Origin: Alphaproteobacteria bacterium
Lineage (GTDB): Bacteria > Pseudomonadota > Alphaproteobacteria > Sphingomonadales > Sphingomonadaceae
Direction: 5' to 3'
Assembly (NCBI GenBank): GCA_003241875.1
Contig: QBLU01000030.1
Coordinates: 1 to 41,488 of the forward strand
DNA: 41,488 nucleotides
Positions 9,085 through 20,677 of the stretch are shown here, one piece after another (position 1 is the first letter of the stretch; every line of letters starts with the position of its first letter). The notes under the pieces were generated by a model. The model was not told where the DNA came from. It did no database searches and saw nothing but the letters and a program-made list of their open reading frames with translations. Made by a program: the position numbers and the translations under genes.

Positions 9085-9654
9085 ATGACCTATTCGATCG
9101 ATCCCCTGCTGCTTATCGTCGCCGCCGTCGCGCTGATTTTGGGACTCATGCTCGGGCTCGCCATCCGCGCGCCGCTGAAGCGCAAGACCGCGGTGCTGGC
9201 CGAGCGCAACGACGGGCTGACCCGCGAGCGCGACACGGCCTATGCCGAACGCGATCGCCTCGCTGTCGAGCTGAAGGCGCGCGAGGCGCAGATTCGCCCA
9301 CTGTCGGATGAAGTCGACAAGCTGCGCCGCGATTTCGCTCGCGGCCGCATTGGCAACAACGCCAGCGCCAGCGATGCCACCGCCGCCGTCGGCGACAGCC
9401 GCAGCATCGATCCCCAGGCGCTCGACCAGTTGAAGGGCGTCGGCCCCAAGTTCGCCGACAAATTGCGCGCCGCCGGCATCACCCGCCTCGACCAGATCGC
9501 CGGCTGGAGCGGCGCCGACGTCCAGGTCATCGATGGCCAGATGGGCGAGTTCCGCGGCCGCATCGAGGGCGATCGCCTCGTCGAACAGGCGCGATTGCTG
9601 ACCGAAGGCCGCTACACCGAATATGAGACGCTGTTCGGCAAGCTCGGCAGCTGA
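9085..9654 (+). CDS. membrane-anchored coiled-coil protein with helix-hairpin-helix domain
   Basis: A 189-residue protein with a good GGAGG site 7 bp before the ATG. Residues about 7-27 form one membrane helix (LLLIVAAVALILGLMLGLAI). A charged coiled-coil follows at about 30-85 (ERNDGLTRERDTAYAERDRL). The C-terminal 75 residues hold a helix-hairpin-helix-like domain (LDQLKGVGPKFADKLRAAGI and TRLDQIAGWSGADVQVID), the form found in proteins that resemble bacterial ribosomal L21 or NuoE tails and DUF4332. It should sit at the inner membrane facing the cytoplasm. DNA binding is possible but not shown. It is first of three overlapping genes. Confidence 0.8.
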   Translation: MTYSIDPLLLIVAAVALILGLMLGLAIRAPLKRKTAVLAERNDGLTRERDTAYAERDRLAVELKAREAQIRPLSDEVDKLRRDFARGRIGNNASASDATAAVGDSRSIDPQALDQLKGVGPKFADKLRAAGITRLDQIAGWSGADVQVIDGQMGEFRGRIEGDRLVEQARLLTEGRYTEYETLFGKLGS

Positions 9655-9959
9655 TGGCGAGCGCGGTCCCGGCAGCGATCAAGCTGCTGACCGGCCTCGC
9701 CGGCGTCCACCTGCTGGCGAGCGCCGCCTTCATCGTCCAGCGACAGGCCATCATGTCGAAACTGGGCGGTGAGGCGGCCGCCGTGCTGCTCGCCAACGGC
9801 ATCGCCGACGGCACGGCGCACTGGAGCGACGCCGAAGGCCATGTCAGCCGGCTCGCGCGCCTGTCGGGCACCGCCGATGCGGCGACGCGCGCGCGGGTGG
9901 CGGCACAGCTTGCGGCGAGGCCGGGCATCGCCGGCGTTGTCTGGCAGGATCGGCGATGA
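9654..9959 (+). CDS. small protein of unknown function
   Basis: A 101-residue protein whose ATG overlaps the preceding stop by 1 bp (TGATG). The N-terminus has a weakly hydrophobic stretch (AAIKLLTGLAGVHLLASAAFIV); the rest is Ala-rich and helical (LSGTADAATRARVAAQLAARPGI). The pattern may indicate short repeated helices, but I do not recognise a family. The close overlap with genes on both sides supports real translation and a joint role with them. A C-terminal GVVWQDRR ends just inside the next start codon. Confidence 0.6.
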   Translation: MASAVPAAIKLLTGLAGVHLLASAAFIVQRQAIMSKLGGEAAAVLLANGIADGTAHWSDAEGHVSRLARLSGTADAATRARVAAQLAARPGIAGVVWQDRR

Positions 9960-10045
9960 TCTGGCTGCTGGGGGAAATCTGGGTCTGGGTCGCGGCAGGT
10001 TTCGCCGTCGGCCTCGGCACCGGTTGGTGGATCTGGCGCAAATAG
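9956..10045 (+). CDS. 29-residue Trp-rich membrane miniprotein
   Basis: The ATG at 9956 overlaps the previous stop by 4 bp (ATGA) and the frame ends with TAG at 10045. It encodes 29 residues starting MIWLLGEIWVWVAAGFAVGL and ending WWIWRK. Six are tryptophan and most of the rest hydrophobic, with a Gly-x3-Gly-x-Gly stretch and a basic end, so it should form a single membrane helix. It falls below normal gene-calling length. The overlap, plausible topology and position before a palindromic terminator-like element support it as a gene, but nothing is known of its function. Confidence 0.5.
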   Translation: MIWLLGEIWVWVAAGFAVGLGTGWWIWRK

Positions 10046-10056
10046 ACGAGAGGTTC

Positions 10057-10146
10057 GTCATCCCCGCGCAGGCGGGGATCCATCGCCTACACCCGGCCAC
10101 GCGCGGGGGACGCCTAGAGATGGATCCCCGCCTGCGCGGGGATGAC
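10057..10146. repeat. 90-bp palindromic intergenic element, copy 2
   Basis: Same family and length as the element at 5141. The outer 28 bp of the two arms are exact inverted copies starting GTCATCCCCGCG, with a divergent centre. It lies between the convergent miniprotein gene and ppdK, as copy 1 lies between convergent genes. Confidence 0.9.
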
Positions 10147-10153
10147 GATTTGA

Positions 10154-12816
<2,663 letters not shown>

Positions 12817-12820
<4 letters not shown>

Positions 12821-15084
12821 CCTTCGATCCTCGAAAAATCCGCGACACTCATCGCCGCCGCCCGCAGCCGTGCCAGCAATCCCAAACGGTTGAGCCGCAC
12901 CGATTGTTCCGGGGCGTTGACGATCACCCCATCGAAGAAGGCATCGACGGCAGGACGCAGGCCGGCGAGCGCGGCCATGGCGGCGGTGAAGTCCTCGCGG
13001 GCAACGGCGGCGGCGATGGCGGGGACGGCGCTGTCGAGTGCCGTTGCGAGCGCGGTTTCGGCGGGCTCGGTGAACAGCGCGGCGTCGGTTTCGGGGGCGA
13101 AGGTCGCGGCGTCCTTGCCCTCCTCGATGCGCAGGATGTTGGCGGCGCGCTTGACGCCGGCGAGGAGGTTGGTGCCGTCTTCGGTCGCGAGGACCGATTG
13201 AAGCGCGCGAACGCGCTCCAGCAACGGAACTACGTCATCGACACCCAGCTCAAACACGGCATCTATCAGATCGTGCCTAACGCCAGCCTCACGCTGCTGG
13301 ACTTTCAGGCGATCACCGAGAAAATCACCCAGCGCGGCCCGCCAGACGGCCGTCTTACCGGCAGAAAACAGCGCCACCAGATATGGCCCAAGGTCTTCAT
13401 CGCCGACTTCTCTTACGGTTTCACCATTGACCTCGAGATTGTAGCGCCCGGTTGGAAGAAGGGTGCAGGAGAACGAGTAGCCGCGTTCCTTGGACAAACC
13501 ACCCGGAGCTTCGCTAATCGCTAGCCGCTCCATCCACAAAAGCGACTGCAGCGCGGCGGTATGATCAATCGCTTCAAACAACCGCAATCGAATATGACCG
13601 TGCTGCAAAACTCTCAGCAGACCGAGCGCAGCGCGGCGAAGCCCAAAAGGATCGCGCGAGCCGGTAGGCTTTTCGTCGACGACGAAGAACCCGACCAGCG
13701 TATCCAGCTTATCCGCAAGCGCCACCGCCACGCTCACCGGCGCGGTCGGCACATCATCACCCTGCCCGACCGGCTTGTAATGGTCGCGGATAGCGTCAGC
13801 GACTTGGCGGTCGAGCCCCGCTTCGCGCGTCAGATAGGCGCCGGCAATGCCCTGCACTTCGGGGAACTCCCCGACCGTCGCCGAAACAAGATCGGCCTTG
13901 CACAGCCGCGCCGCCTGTTCGGCGAGGTCGGCATCGCCCGAAACAGCACCCGATTCCACCAACCAGCGCGCCAGTTTCGCCACGCGCTCGACCTTGTCGG
14001 CGACGGTCCCCAGCTTCTCGTGGAACACGATCTCGCCGAGCTTGGGCAGGAACGCTTCCAGCCCGCCGGCCTTTACCGCCGCGACATCCTGGTCCCAGAA
14101 GAACTTTGCATCCGACAGCCGCGCCGAGAGCACCCGCTCATTGCCGGCAACCACCGCCACGCCGCCGTCGCTGGCCTCCAGGTTCGCCACGCAAACGAAC
14201 GCCGGCGCCAGCGCGCCCGCCGCGTCCACACAGGCGAAATACTTCTGATTGGTGCGCATCGTCAGCTGGATGACTTCGCGCGGCACGGCGAGAAACGCCG
14301 GGTCGAAGGCCCCGAGCAGCGGCACCGGCCATTCGGTCAGCCCGGCATTTTCGGCGACGAGCCCGGCGTCGGGGATGATTGTCAGGCCCCTGGCGGCGGC
14401 CGCCGTTGCCGCACCCGCCTCGATCAGCGTCCGGCGTTCCGCCGACGCGACGATCACCTTGGCGGCGCGCAGCTGCGCCGCATAGCTGGCGGCGTCGTCG
14501 ATCGCGATCGGGTCCGGCGCATGGATGCGATGGCCGCGCGTCGTCCGCCCGCTGGTGATGCCATGCACCGCGCACGCCACCACATCGCCATCGAGCAGCG
14601 CGACGATCCCGGTCAACGGCCGCACCCAGCGCGGGCTCGCCGTGGACGCGGAGGCCGCCCCCCAGCGCATCGATTTCGGCCAGGCGAAATCGCGGACGAT
14701 CTGAGGGACGAGATCGGCGAGGATGGCCGCCGCACTCCGCCCCTCGCTCCTGATATGCGCGAACAGCACGACGCCCTTGGGGGTCTGGCGCTCCTCCAAC
14801 TGGTCGCGGGTCAGCCCCGTCGAGCGCAGGAAGCCGGCAATCGCCTGTTCCGGCGCGCTCGCCGAGGGGCCCTTGCGCTCCTCGCTCGCCGCCGCACTTG
14901 CCGCCGCCACGTCGTGCGCGATCAGCCACAGCCGCCGCGGCGTCGCATCGGCGATGACCTCACCATGCGCCAGCCCGGCGGCCTTCAGACCGTCGATCAG
15001 CCGCGTCCGCAGCTGCTCGGCCGCCGCCGCCTGCATCCGCGCCGGAATTTCCTCGCTGGCGAGTTCGAGCAGGAAGTCGCTCAC
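12817..15084 (-). CDS. glyS: glycine--tRNA ligase beta subunit, with extra internal segment
   Basis: A 755-residue subunit of the tetrameric (alpha2 beta2) glycyl-tRNA synthetase; it recognises tRNA-Gly while GlyQ makes the adenylate. I take the GTG at 15084, since it gives the standard start [16 protein letters not shown], overlaps the glyQ stop by 4 bp and has a GGAG site. Conserved blocks include [49 protein letters not shown] and the C-terminal DALR-like domain. Between the third and fourth blocks (about residues 490-585) there are some 60 more residues than I expect, and DNA from about 13210 to 13720 is lower in GC with unlike third-position use. The frame is intact, so the enzyme should be functional. 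Confidence 0.95.
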
Positions 15085-15938
15085 TTGACCTGCTCCACCC
15101 ACACGTCCGCGACACCCTTCACCAGGTCGCGCACCCGGCCGATATAGGCCTGGCGTTCAGCCACCGAGATGACGCCGCGGGCATTGAGCAGGTTGAAGAT
15201 ATGGCTGGCCTTGATCGCCTGGTCATAGGCCGGCAGCGGCAGGCGACGGGTCACCAGCGCGCGGCATTCCTCCGACACATCCTTGAAATGCTGGAACAGG
15301 CGCTCGGTGTTGGCGGCCTCGAAATTATACGCCGAAAACTGCTGCTCCTGTTTCAGGAAGACATCGCCGTACGACACGCCGTGATCGTTGTAGCGCAGGT
15401 CATAGACGCTCTCGACGCCCTGCACATACATGGCGAGCCGCTCCAGCCCATAGGTCAGCTCGCCCGCAACAGGCGCGCAATCATGGCCGCCGACCTGCTG
15501 AAAATAGGTGAACTGCGTCACCTCCATGCCGTCGCACCAGACTTCCCAGCCGAGGCCCCAGGCGCCCAGCGTCGGCGACTCCCAATCGTCCTCGACAAAG
15601 CGGATGTCGTGCAGCTTGCGGTCGATGCCGATGGCATCGAGGCTGCCCAGATACAGGTCGATCAAATCGTCGGGCGACGGCTTCAGGATGACCTGGAACT
15701 GGTAATAATGCTGCAACCGGTTGGGGTTCTCGCCATAGCGGCCGTCGGACGGCCGCCGGCTCGGCTGCACAAAGGCGGCGTTCCATGTGTCCGGCCCCAG
15801 GGCGCGCAGCGTCGTCGCCGGGTGGAAGGTGCCGGCACCCATCTCGACATCATAGGGCTGCAGGATCACGCAGCCGCGCTCGCCCCAATAGCGCTGGAGC
15901 GTCAGGATGATATCTTGAAACGACAGGGACGAGGACAT
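15081..15938 (-). CDS. glyQ: glycine--tRNA ligase alpha subunit
   Basis: A 285-residue class II synthetase catalytic subunit that activates glycine with ATP. The class II motifs are seen in [19 protein letters not shown], the region with [12 protein letters not shown] and [20 protein letters not shown], and [13 protein letters not shown]. Length is normal. It is first in the glyQ-glyS-ppdK unit; the stop overlaps the GTG of glyS by 4 bp. A clear ribosome site is not visible. The 66 bp between it and sorB upstream may hold a separate promoter. Confidence 0.97.
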   Translation of the reverse strand: MSSSLSFQDIILTLQRYWGERGCVILQPYDVEMGAGTFHPATTLRALGPDTWNAAFVQPSRRPSDGRYGENPNRLQHYYQFQVILKPSPDDLIDLYLGSLDAIGIDRKLHDIRFVEDDWESPTLGAWGLGWEVWCDGMEVTQFTYFQQVGGHDCAPVAGELTYGLERLAMYVQGVESVYDLRYNDHGVSYGDVFLKQEQQFSAYNFEAANTERLFQHFKDVSEECRALVTRRLPLPAYDQAIKASHIFNLLNARGVISVAERQAYIGRVRDLVKGVADVWVEQVK

Positions 15939-16004
15939 CGGGGCTTTCAGCAGGGCTTTCGCAGGTGCAACAAGGCTGCGTGTAGTCGGCGCGGTGCGGG
16001 GGGG

Positions 16005-16340
16005 TCAACCGGCTGGTGCCGGGCCGCGCCCCTCGCTCATCGCCATCAGCCAGTCGATGATCGCCGCATCGTCGGCGGGATCGACCGGCGCCTTGTAGAC
16101 ATGGCGCATTTTCACGACTTCGGCGGTCCATTCGCTCCGCGTCAGCCGCGGCTGGGTCAGCACCATGCTCGCCGAATGACAGGCGCGGCAGTTGTTGTTG
16201 ATGGCCTCGGCGGCAGGGCCGCCGGGCACGTCCACGAATTCCGTCGGGTCGTCGGGCAGCGCGATCGCGACCGGTGCCGACAGGCCGGCAACCGACAGCA
16301 GCGACAGGCCGAGCACGGCGGCAGGGACAAGGATCCGCAT
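16005..16340 (-). CDS. sorB: sulfite dehydrogenase cytochrome c subunit, SorB-like
   Basis: A 111-residue exported protein with a signal peptide of about 28 residues and a single haem c motif C51-R-A-C-H55. The motif TRSEWTAEVVKMRHVYKAPV follows, where Met78 may be the sixth ligand, and an AIIDWLMAMS helix ends the domain. In the SorAB enzymes, the molybdenum subunit oxidises sulfite to sulfate and passes electrons to such a cytochrome. The gene overlaps sorA by 4 bp with no other cytochrome nearby, which supports the pairing. The name rests on context and fold, as small c cytochromes are not specific by sequence. Confidence 0.78.
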   Translation of the reverse strand: MRILVPAAVLGLSLLSVAGLSAPVAIALPDDPTEFVDVPGGPAAEAINNNCRACHSASMVLTQPRLTRSEWTAEVVKMRHVYKAPVDPADDAAIIDWLMAMSEGRGPAPAG

Positions 16341-17527
16341 CAGACGAAGGTCACATTCGTCGTTTCGACCTGGCCGCGCAGATAGCCGCCGGGGTTCCAG
16401 ATACCAGTCATCGGCTGCACCGTGCCGGCGCTGTTGGTGCAGCGCGCCATCAGCGTCGTGGGCCCCCGCGCCGGGGCGATGACGGCATCGAAGCGCCGAA
16501 AACTGTACTTGCCGGCATCGGGGCCGAGCTTCGCCGCCGCCCAGGTCGTGCCGCCATCGCCCGACACCTCGACCCGCGCGACGCCGCTGTCGCCGCCCAT
16601 CGCGATGCCGCCGACCGGCGTCGGTGCGACCGGCAGCCGGGCACCCTCCGCAATGCTGGTGATGAAGGCACGCGGCACCATCGTGCTGATCGGCCGCTTG
16701 GGGAAATCCTTGGTCCCCGGCGGGATGCCGCCATCGGGCGTGTCGGGTACCAGATAGGCCTTGGCCATCCAGTAATTGTCGTCGGGTTTGTCCAGCACCT
16801 CGATCCGATCGAGCATCTTGACCCAATAGGTCGAGAACCAGCCGGGCACGACCAGCCGCAGCGGAAAGCCGTTGAGGATCGGCAGCGGCTCGCCGTTCAT
16901 CGCCCAGGCGATCATCACCTCGCCGTCGCGAGCGTGATCGACGGCGAGCGATTTCTGGAAATCCGGCGCATCGTCCATGACCGGCGCGTCGAGGCCCGAA
17001 AAGCGCACCTGCACGGCGCCGGCCCTGACCCCGGCACGATCGAGCACGTCGCGCAGGCGCACCCCCGTCCAGCGGGCGTTGCCCATGGCGCCATGCGCCC
17101 ATTGCGCGCCGGCGATCCGCGGGGCGAACAGCCCGCGGGAATTGCCCGAACATTGGTTGATCGCGGTGATTTCGACCGGCGGCAGGCGCTTCAGCGCGGC
17201 CAGCGTCAAGTCGAGCGGCCGCGCCACATGGCCATCGACGCGCAGTCGAAAGCGCGCCGGGTCGATCTCGGTCGGGAACGGCCAGTGCCAGCGCACGAAA
17301 AAGCGATCGTTGGGCGTGATGATGCCGTCGTTGAACGCCGTCAGCGGCGTTTCGAGCAGCGCCGGCGTATTGCGCTGGAGGATCATGCCGCGCTTGCCGG
17401 GGAAATCATCGGTCAGTCGACGCTTGGACGGGCCGCCAGGCAGGCCGAGATCGACCGTATCTTGCGCAAGCGCCCGCGCGCCAGGCAGAGCCGCGACGGC
17501 AGCAAGCAGATGACGACGCGAGAGCAT
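16340..17527 (-). CDS. sorA: sulfite dehydrogenase molybdopterin subunit, SorA-like
   Basis: A 395-residue sulfite oxidase-family enzyme. The start MLSRRHLLAAVAALPGARA is a twin-arginine-type signal, so it is exported folded with its cofactor to the periplasm. Residues matching the SorA active site are Arg79 and His81 (FVRWHW), Cys126, the molybdenum ligand, and Arg131 (NQCSGNSRG), and Tyr234 (PGWFSTYWVKML). The C-terminal Ig-like dimerisation domain is present (VARVEVSGDGGTTW). It should oxidise sulfite to sulfate, giving electrons to the SorB-like cytochrome encoded next. No separate YedY-type membrane partner is seen. It may serve detoxification of sulfite from organosulfur use. Confidence 0.88.
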   Translation of the reverse strand: MLSRRHLLAAVAALPGARALAQDTVDLGLPGGPSKRRLTDDFPGKRGMILQRNTPALLETPLTAFNDGIITPNDRFFVRWHWPFPTEIDPARFRLRVDGHVARPLDLTLAALKRLPPVEITAINQCSGNSRGLFAPRIAGAQWAHGAMGNARWTGVRLRDVLDRAGVRAGAVQVRFSGLDAPVMDDAPDFQKSLAVDHARDGEVMIAWAMNGEPLPILNGFPLRLVVPGWFSTYWVKMLDRIEVLDKPDDNYWMAKAYLVPDTPDGGIPPGTKDFPKRPISTMVPRAFITSIAEGARLPVAPTPVGGIAMGGDSGVARVEVSGDGGTTWAAAKLGPDAGKYSFRRFDAVIAPARGPTTLMARCTNSAGTVQPMTGIWNPGGYLRGQVETTNVTFV

Positions 17528-17580
17528 CGATGGCAGTTAGCGAAACTATCGCCGGAGCGGAAGGCCCGGCGGCAGGCGAG

Positions 17581-17615
17581 GCCGGCCCGCCCCCGGGTCA
17601 CGGGAACGGGCCGGC
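17581..17615 (-). terminator. GC-rich hairpin after the RcnB-like gene
   Basis: Arms GCCGGCCCG (17581-17589) and CGGGCCGGC (17607-17615) form a perfect 9-bp stem with a 17-nt loop, 12 bp after the RcnB-like stop and about 50 bp before sorA. No T-run follows in the minus direction, so it may be a weak terminator or an element that reduces read-through into sorA. Confidence 0.45.
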
Positions 17616-17627
17616 AAACGCTGGCGA

Positions 17628-18083
17628 TCAGTAACGGCTGCGCACGACCTGGATGACGCGGCCATTGCGGACGTTCACGAGCAGCAGGTCATTGCCATAG
17701 CGAACCCACTGCTGGTTGCGGGCGGCCGGACGCAACCGATAGAAGGACGGGTTGGCGACGACATAGCGCTGGCCGTAGAAGCCCGGCTGCAGGCGGTAAC
17801 CCGGCGCCACCGGGCGATAGCTCCAGTTGCGATAGGGGGCGACATAGGCTTGGCGATTGCGCAGGTCACGCTGGTCCTCGCGCAGTTCCTGGCGGGCCTG
17901 CTGCACATCGCGGCGCTGCTCCTGAACGTCGCGGCCGTTGCCATAGCGGCGGGCATCCTGAAGCTCGCGCTGCTGCTGCTGCACGTCGCGCTGGCCGCGG
18001 CGAACCTCACCGACGGACTGGGCGGACACCGCGGTCGGTGCCGCAACGGCTGCAAGCAGGCCGATGATGATCAGGTTGCGCAT
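17628..18083 (-). CDS. RcnB-family periplasmic protein
   Basis: A 151-residue protein with an excellent GGGAGAG site before the ATG at 18083 and a signal peptide MRNLIIIGLLAAVAAPTAVSA. The middle is a Gln/Arg-rich helical region with repeated RRDVQQ-like units (about residues 25-75). The C-terminal part (WVRYGNDLLLVNVRNGRVIQVV) matches the RcnB family (PF11776), which includes a periplasmic protein tied to nickel/cobalt balance in E. coli. No cluster of His or Cys is present, so a metal role here is not shown. A hairpin follows the stop. Confidence 0.75.
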   Translation of the reverse strand: MRNLIIIGLLAAVAAPTAVSAQSVGEVRRGQRDVQQQQRELQDARRYGNGRDVQEQRRDVQQARQELREDQRDLRNRQAYVAPYRNWSYRPVAPGYRLQPGFYGQRYVVANPSFYRLRPAARNQQWVRYGNDLLLVNVRNGRVIQVVRSRY

Positions 18084-18194
18084 ATCAACTCTCCCTTGGG
18101 ACACGGCATGGCGCCAGCCCTGACGCGGTTATAGCGGTCGGCGGGTGAATGCGTGGAGAACGAGTTGTTTATCTTGCCGTAATGTTCGGGGGCC

Positions 18195-18300
18195 GTCATC
18201 CCGGCGCAGGCCGGGACCCACGAACCACCGGCTGTCGGCACAGATGGACCCCGCGCGGGCAAGGCCGGTGGCCATGGGTCCCGGCCTGCGCCAGGATGAC
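18195..18300. repeat. palindromic intergenic element, diverged relative
   Basis: A 106-bp element with 26-bp arms (18195-18220 and 18275-18300) that are inverted copies with one mismatch. It begins GTCATCCCGGCGCAGG and so resembles the arms of the elements at 5141 and 10057, but with GG in place of CG and a different centre. It lies between the starts and ends of the minus-strand RcnB-like and ychF genes and is 14 bp from the ychF stop. Confidence 0.85.
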
Positions 18301-18314
18301 ATCACAGGTGAGCT

Positions 18315-19415
18315 TCAGACGTTGAATCGGAACAGCATCACATCGCCGTCATGGACGACGTATTCCTTGCCCTCTGACCGATATTTGCCCGCCTCGCGCG
18401 CGCCGGCCTCGCCGTTGAACTTCACATAATCGTCGAACGCCATCGTCTCGGCGCGAATGAAGCCCTTTTCGAAATCGCCATGGATTGCGCCGGCGGCCTG
18501 GGGGGCCTTCGATCCACGGGTCACCGTCCAGGCCCGCGCTTCCTTGGGGCCAACGGTGAAGAAGGTGATGAGGCCGAGCAGTTCATAGGCCGCCCGCACG
18601 ACGCGGGCGAGGCCGGTCTCGGTCAGGCCAAGCGCCTCCAGATACTCGGGGCGATCGGCGGCATCCATCATTGCGACTTCGGCCTCGATGGCGGCCGACA
18701 CGATCACCGCGCCGGCACCGACCTTGACCGCCATCGCCTGCACGGCGGCGCTATGGGCATTGCCGCTCGCCGCCGACGCTTCCTCGACATTGCAAACGTA
18801 CAGCACCGGTTTGGTCGTCAGCAGCTGGGCCTGAGCCAGCGCCCGCGCTTCCTCCTCGTCCTTGGGCTCGGTCAGCCGCGCAGCCTTGCCCTCGCGCAGC
18901 AGTTCAAGCGCCTCTCCGAGCACGCGCGCCTGGATCTTGGCTTCCTTGTCGCCCTGCGTCGCCTTCTTGACCAGCGCCGGCACGCGCTTTTCAAGGCTCT
19001 CCAGGTCGGCGAGCATCAGCTCGGTCTCTACCGTCTCGGCGTCCGACACCGGGTCGACGCGGCCCTCGACATGGGTGACGTCGTCATCCTCGAAACAGCG
19101 CAGCACATGGACGATGGCGTCGGTCTCGCGGATGTTAGCGAGAAACTGGTTGCCCAGCCCCTCTCCCTTCGACGCGCCGCGCACCAGCCCGGCGATGTCG
19201 GTGAAACCCAGCTGCGTCTCGATGATCTTGGCCGATCCGCCGATGCGGCACAGCGCATCCAGCCGGGGATCGGGCACCGGCACATTGCCGACGTTTGGCT
19301 CGATCGTGCAGAATGGGTAATTCGCCGCCGCCGCGCTGGCCGTTTCGGTCAGGGCGTTGAACAGCGTCGATTTGCCGACATTGGGCAGCCCGACGATACC
19401 GCAGCGAATGGCCAT
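18315..19415 (-). CDS. ychF: redox-regulated ATPase/GTPase YchF
   Basis: A 366-residue Obg-family P-loop protein that binds ribosomes and, unusually for the group, prefers ATP. The P-loop GLPNVGKST is at residues 9-17, switch II is FTDIAGLVRGASKGEGLGNQ, and VLYVCNVEEAS is the G4-region equivalent where the GTP-specificity NKxD is altered. The C-terminal TGS domain ends with YVVHDGDVMLFRFNV. The ATG has a good AGAAGGAAG site. It follows pth and rplY on the same strand, a common bacterial grouping around translation. Confidence 0.97.
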   Translation of the reverse strand: MAIRCGIVGLPNVGKSTLFNALTETASAAAANYPFCTIEPNVGNVPVPDPRLDALCRIGGSAKIIETQLGFTDIAGLVRGASKGEGLGNQFLANIRETDAIVHVLRCFEDDDVTHVEGRVDPVSDAETVETELMLADLESLEKRVPALVKKATQGDKEAKIQARVLGEALELLREGKAARLTEPKDEEEARALAQAQLLTTKPVLYVCNVEEASAASGNAHSAAVQAMAVKVGAGAVIVSAAIEAEVAMMDAADRPEYLEALGLTETGLARVVRAAYELLGLITFFTVGPKEARAWTVTRGSKAPQAAGAIHGDFEKGFIRAETMAFDDYVKFNGEAGAREAGKYRSEGKEYVVHDGDVMLFRFNV

Positions 19416-19462
19416 GTTGTTCTTCCTTCTGCCTGCCCCCCTGCCGCTTGCGGGAGGGGAGT

Positions 19463-20026
19463 TCAGCGCCGTGCAATCTCGCTGACAAATCTCGCTTCGT
19501 CACCCGCCAGCAGCCACTGCACCTCGGCGGCGACGGCACCGAGCAGATCCGCCAGCGGATCCATCTCGACCTTGGCAAAGTTGCCGAGCACATGGCCGGT
19601 CACCCGGTCCTTATGGCCCGGATGACCGATGCCGAGGCGAACGCGGCGGTAATCGGGACCGACATGGGCGTCGATGGAGCGGATGCCGTTATGCCCCGCC
19701 GCACCGCCGCCATGCTTCACCCGCACCTTGAACGGCTCGAGATCGAGCTCGTCGTAGAACACGGTCAGCGCGTCCGCAGGCTCGAGCTTGTAAAAGCGCA
19801 AGGCCTCGCCAACGGAACGCCCGCTATCGTTCATGAACGTCGCCGGCTTCAGCAACGTCACCTTGTCGGTTCCGATGCGGCCCTCGCTTGCCAGCCCCTG
19901 GAAGCGTGTCTTCCACGGGCCAAAGCCATGCACGGCGGCGATGGTGTCGACCGCCATGAAACCGATATTGTGCCGATGCAGCGCATAGGATGCGCCGGGA
20001 TTTCCGAGGCCAGCGAAGATTTTCAC
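19463..20026 (-). CDS. pth: peptidyl-tRNA hydrolase
   Basis: A 187-residue enzyme that releases peptides from prematurely dropped peptidyl-tRNAs. Conserved motifs are GLGNPGASYALHRHNIGFMAVD with the catalytic His, KPATFMNDSGRSV, YDELDLEPFKVRVKHGGGAAGHNGIRS and RLGIGHPGHKDRVTGHVLG. The start is GTG at 20026 (VKIFAGLGNPG) with a GGGG site before it. It is 24 bp after rplY and 47 bp before ychF; the second gap contains a C-run and G-run hairpin (around 19433-19461). Confidence 0.97.
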   Translation of the reverse strand: MKIFAGLGNPGASYALHRHNIGFMAVDTIAAVHGFGPWKTRFQGLASEGRIGTDKVTLLKPATFMNDSGRSVGEALRFYKLEPADALTVFYDELDLEPFKVRVKHGGGAAGHNGIRSIDAHVGPDYRRVRLGIGHPGHKDRVTGHVLGNFAKVEMDPLADLLGAVAAEVQWLLAGDEARFVSEIARR

Positions 20027-20050
20027 GCCGCCGGCCCCGGATGATCAGGT

Positions 20051-20677
20051 TCAGGCAGCAGCCGGTTCTTCGGCAGCCGCTTCGGTCTCGGCATTCTCGC
20101 TCTTCAGCGCCGACGGCGCGACCATCGTGGCGATGGTGAAGTCGCGGTCGCTGATGTGCGATTCGACGCCCTTGGGCAGGGTGACGGCGCTGATGTGGAT
20201 CGAATCACCGACATCGAGACCGGCCAGGCTGATGGCGATCTGGTCGGGGATGGCGTTCGACGGGCAGTCGAGTTGCAGTTCGTGGCGAACGATGTTGAGC
20301 ACCGCGCCGCGCTTCATGCCGGGCGACTGGTCTTCATCGGTGAAGTGCACCGGCACTTCGACGGTGATGACGGCATTGCCGACGAGGCGGAAGAAATCGA
20401 CATGGATCGGCCGATCGCTGACCGGGTGGAACTGGACGTCGCGCGGCAAGGTGCGAACCTTTTCACCGCCGGCAATCTCGATCTCGATGACCGAGTTCAT
20501 GAAATGGCCGGTGGACAGCTGGCGGACCAGCAGTTTTTCCTCGACATGGATCGGGGTGGCGGCGGAACCGGCACCATAGATCACGGCGGGGACGCGGCCG
20601 GTACGACGCACGGCACGAGAGGCTCCCTTGCCTGCCCGTTCGCGCATCTCGGCCGCGAGCTTCAACGTTTCGCTCAT
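20051..20677 (-). CDS. rplY: 50S ribosomal protein L25/general stress protein Ctc
   Basis: A 208-residue bL25 of the long Ctc type, which binds 5S rRNA. The N-terminal L25 domain ([35 protein letters not shown]) is followed by a beta domain with [27 protein letters not shown] and DIHISAV-like strands, and an Ala/Glu-rich tail. I chose the ATG at 20677, which gives the family start and has a GGAGAAG site, rather than an in-frame upstream ATG. It is first in rplY-pth-ychF. Confidence 0.96.
   Translation of the reverse strand: MSETLKLAAEMRERAGKGASRAVRRTGRVPAVIYGAGSAATPIHVEEKLLVRQLSTGHFMNSVIEIEIAGGEKVRTLPRDVQFHPVSDRPIHVDFFRLVGNAVITVEVPVHFTDEDQSPGMKRGAVLNIVRHELQLDCPSNAIPDQIAISLAGLDVGDSIHISAVTLPKGVESHISDRDFTIATMVAPSALKSENAETEAAAEEPAAA

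Noticed and set aside
13561-15147. Plus-strand frame of 528 codons opposite glyS
   Set aside because: Arg-rich shadow of glyS with no recognisable domain or ribosome site.
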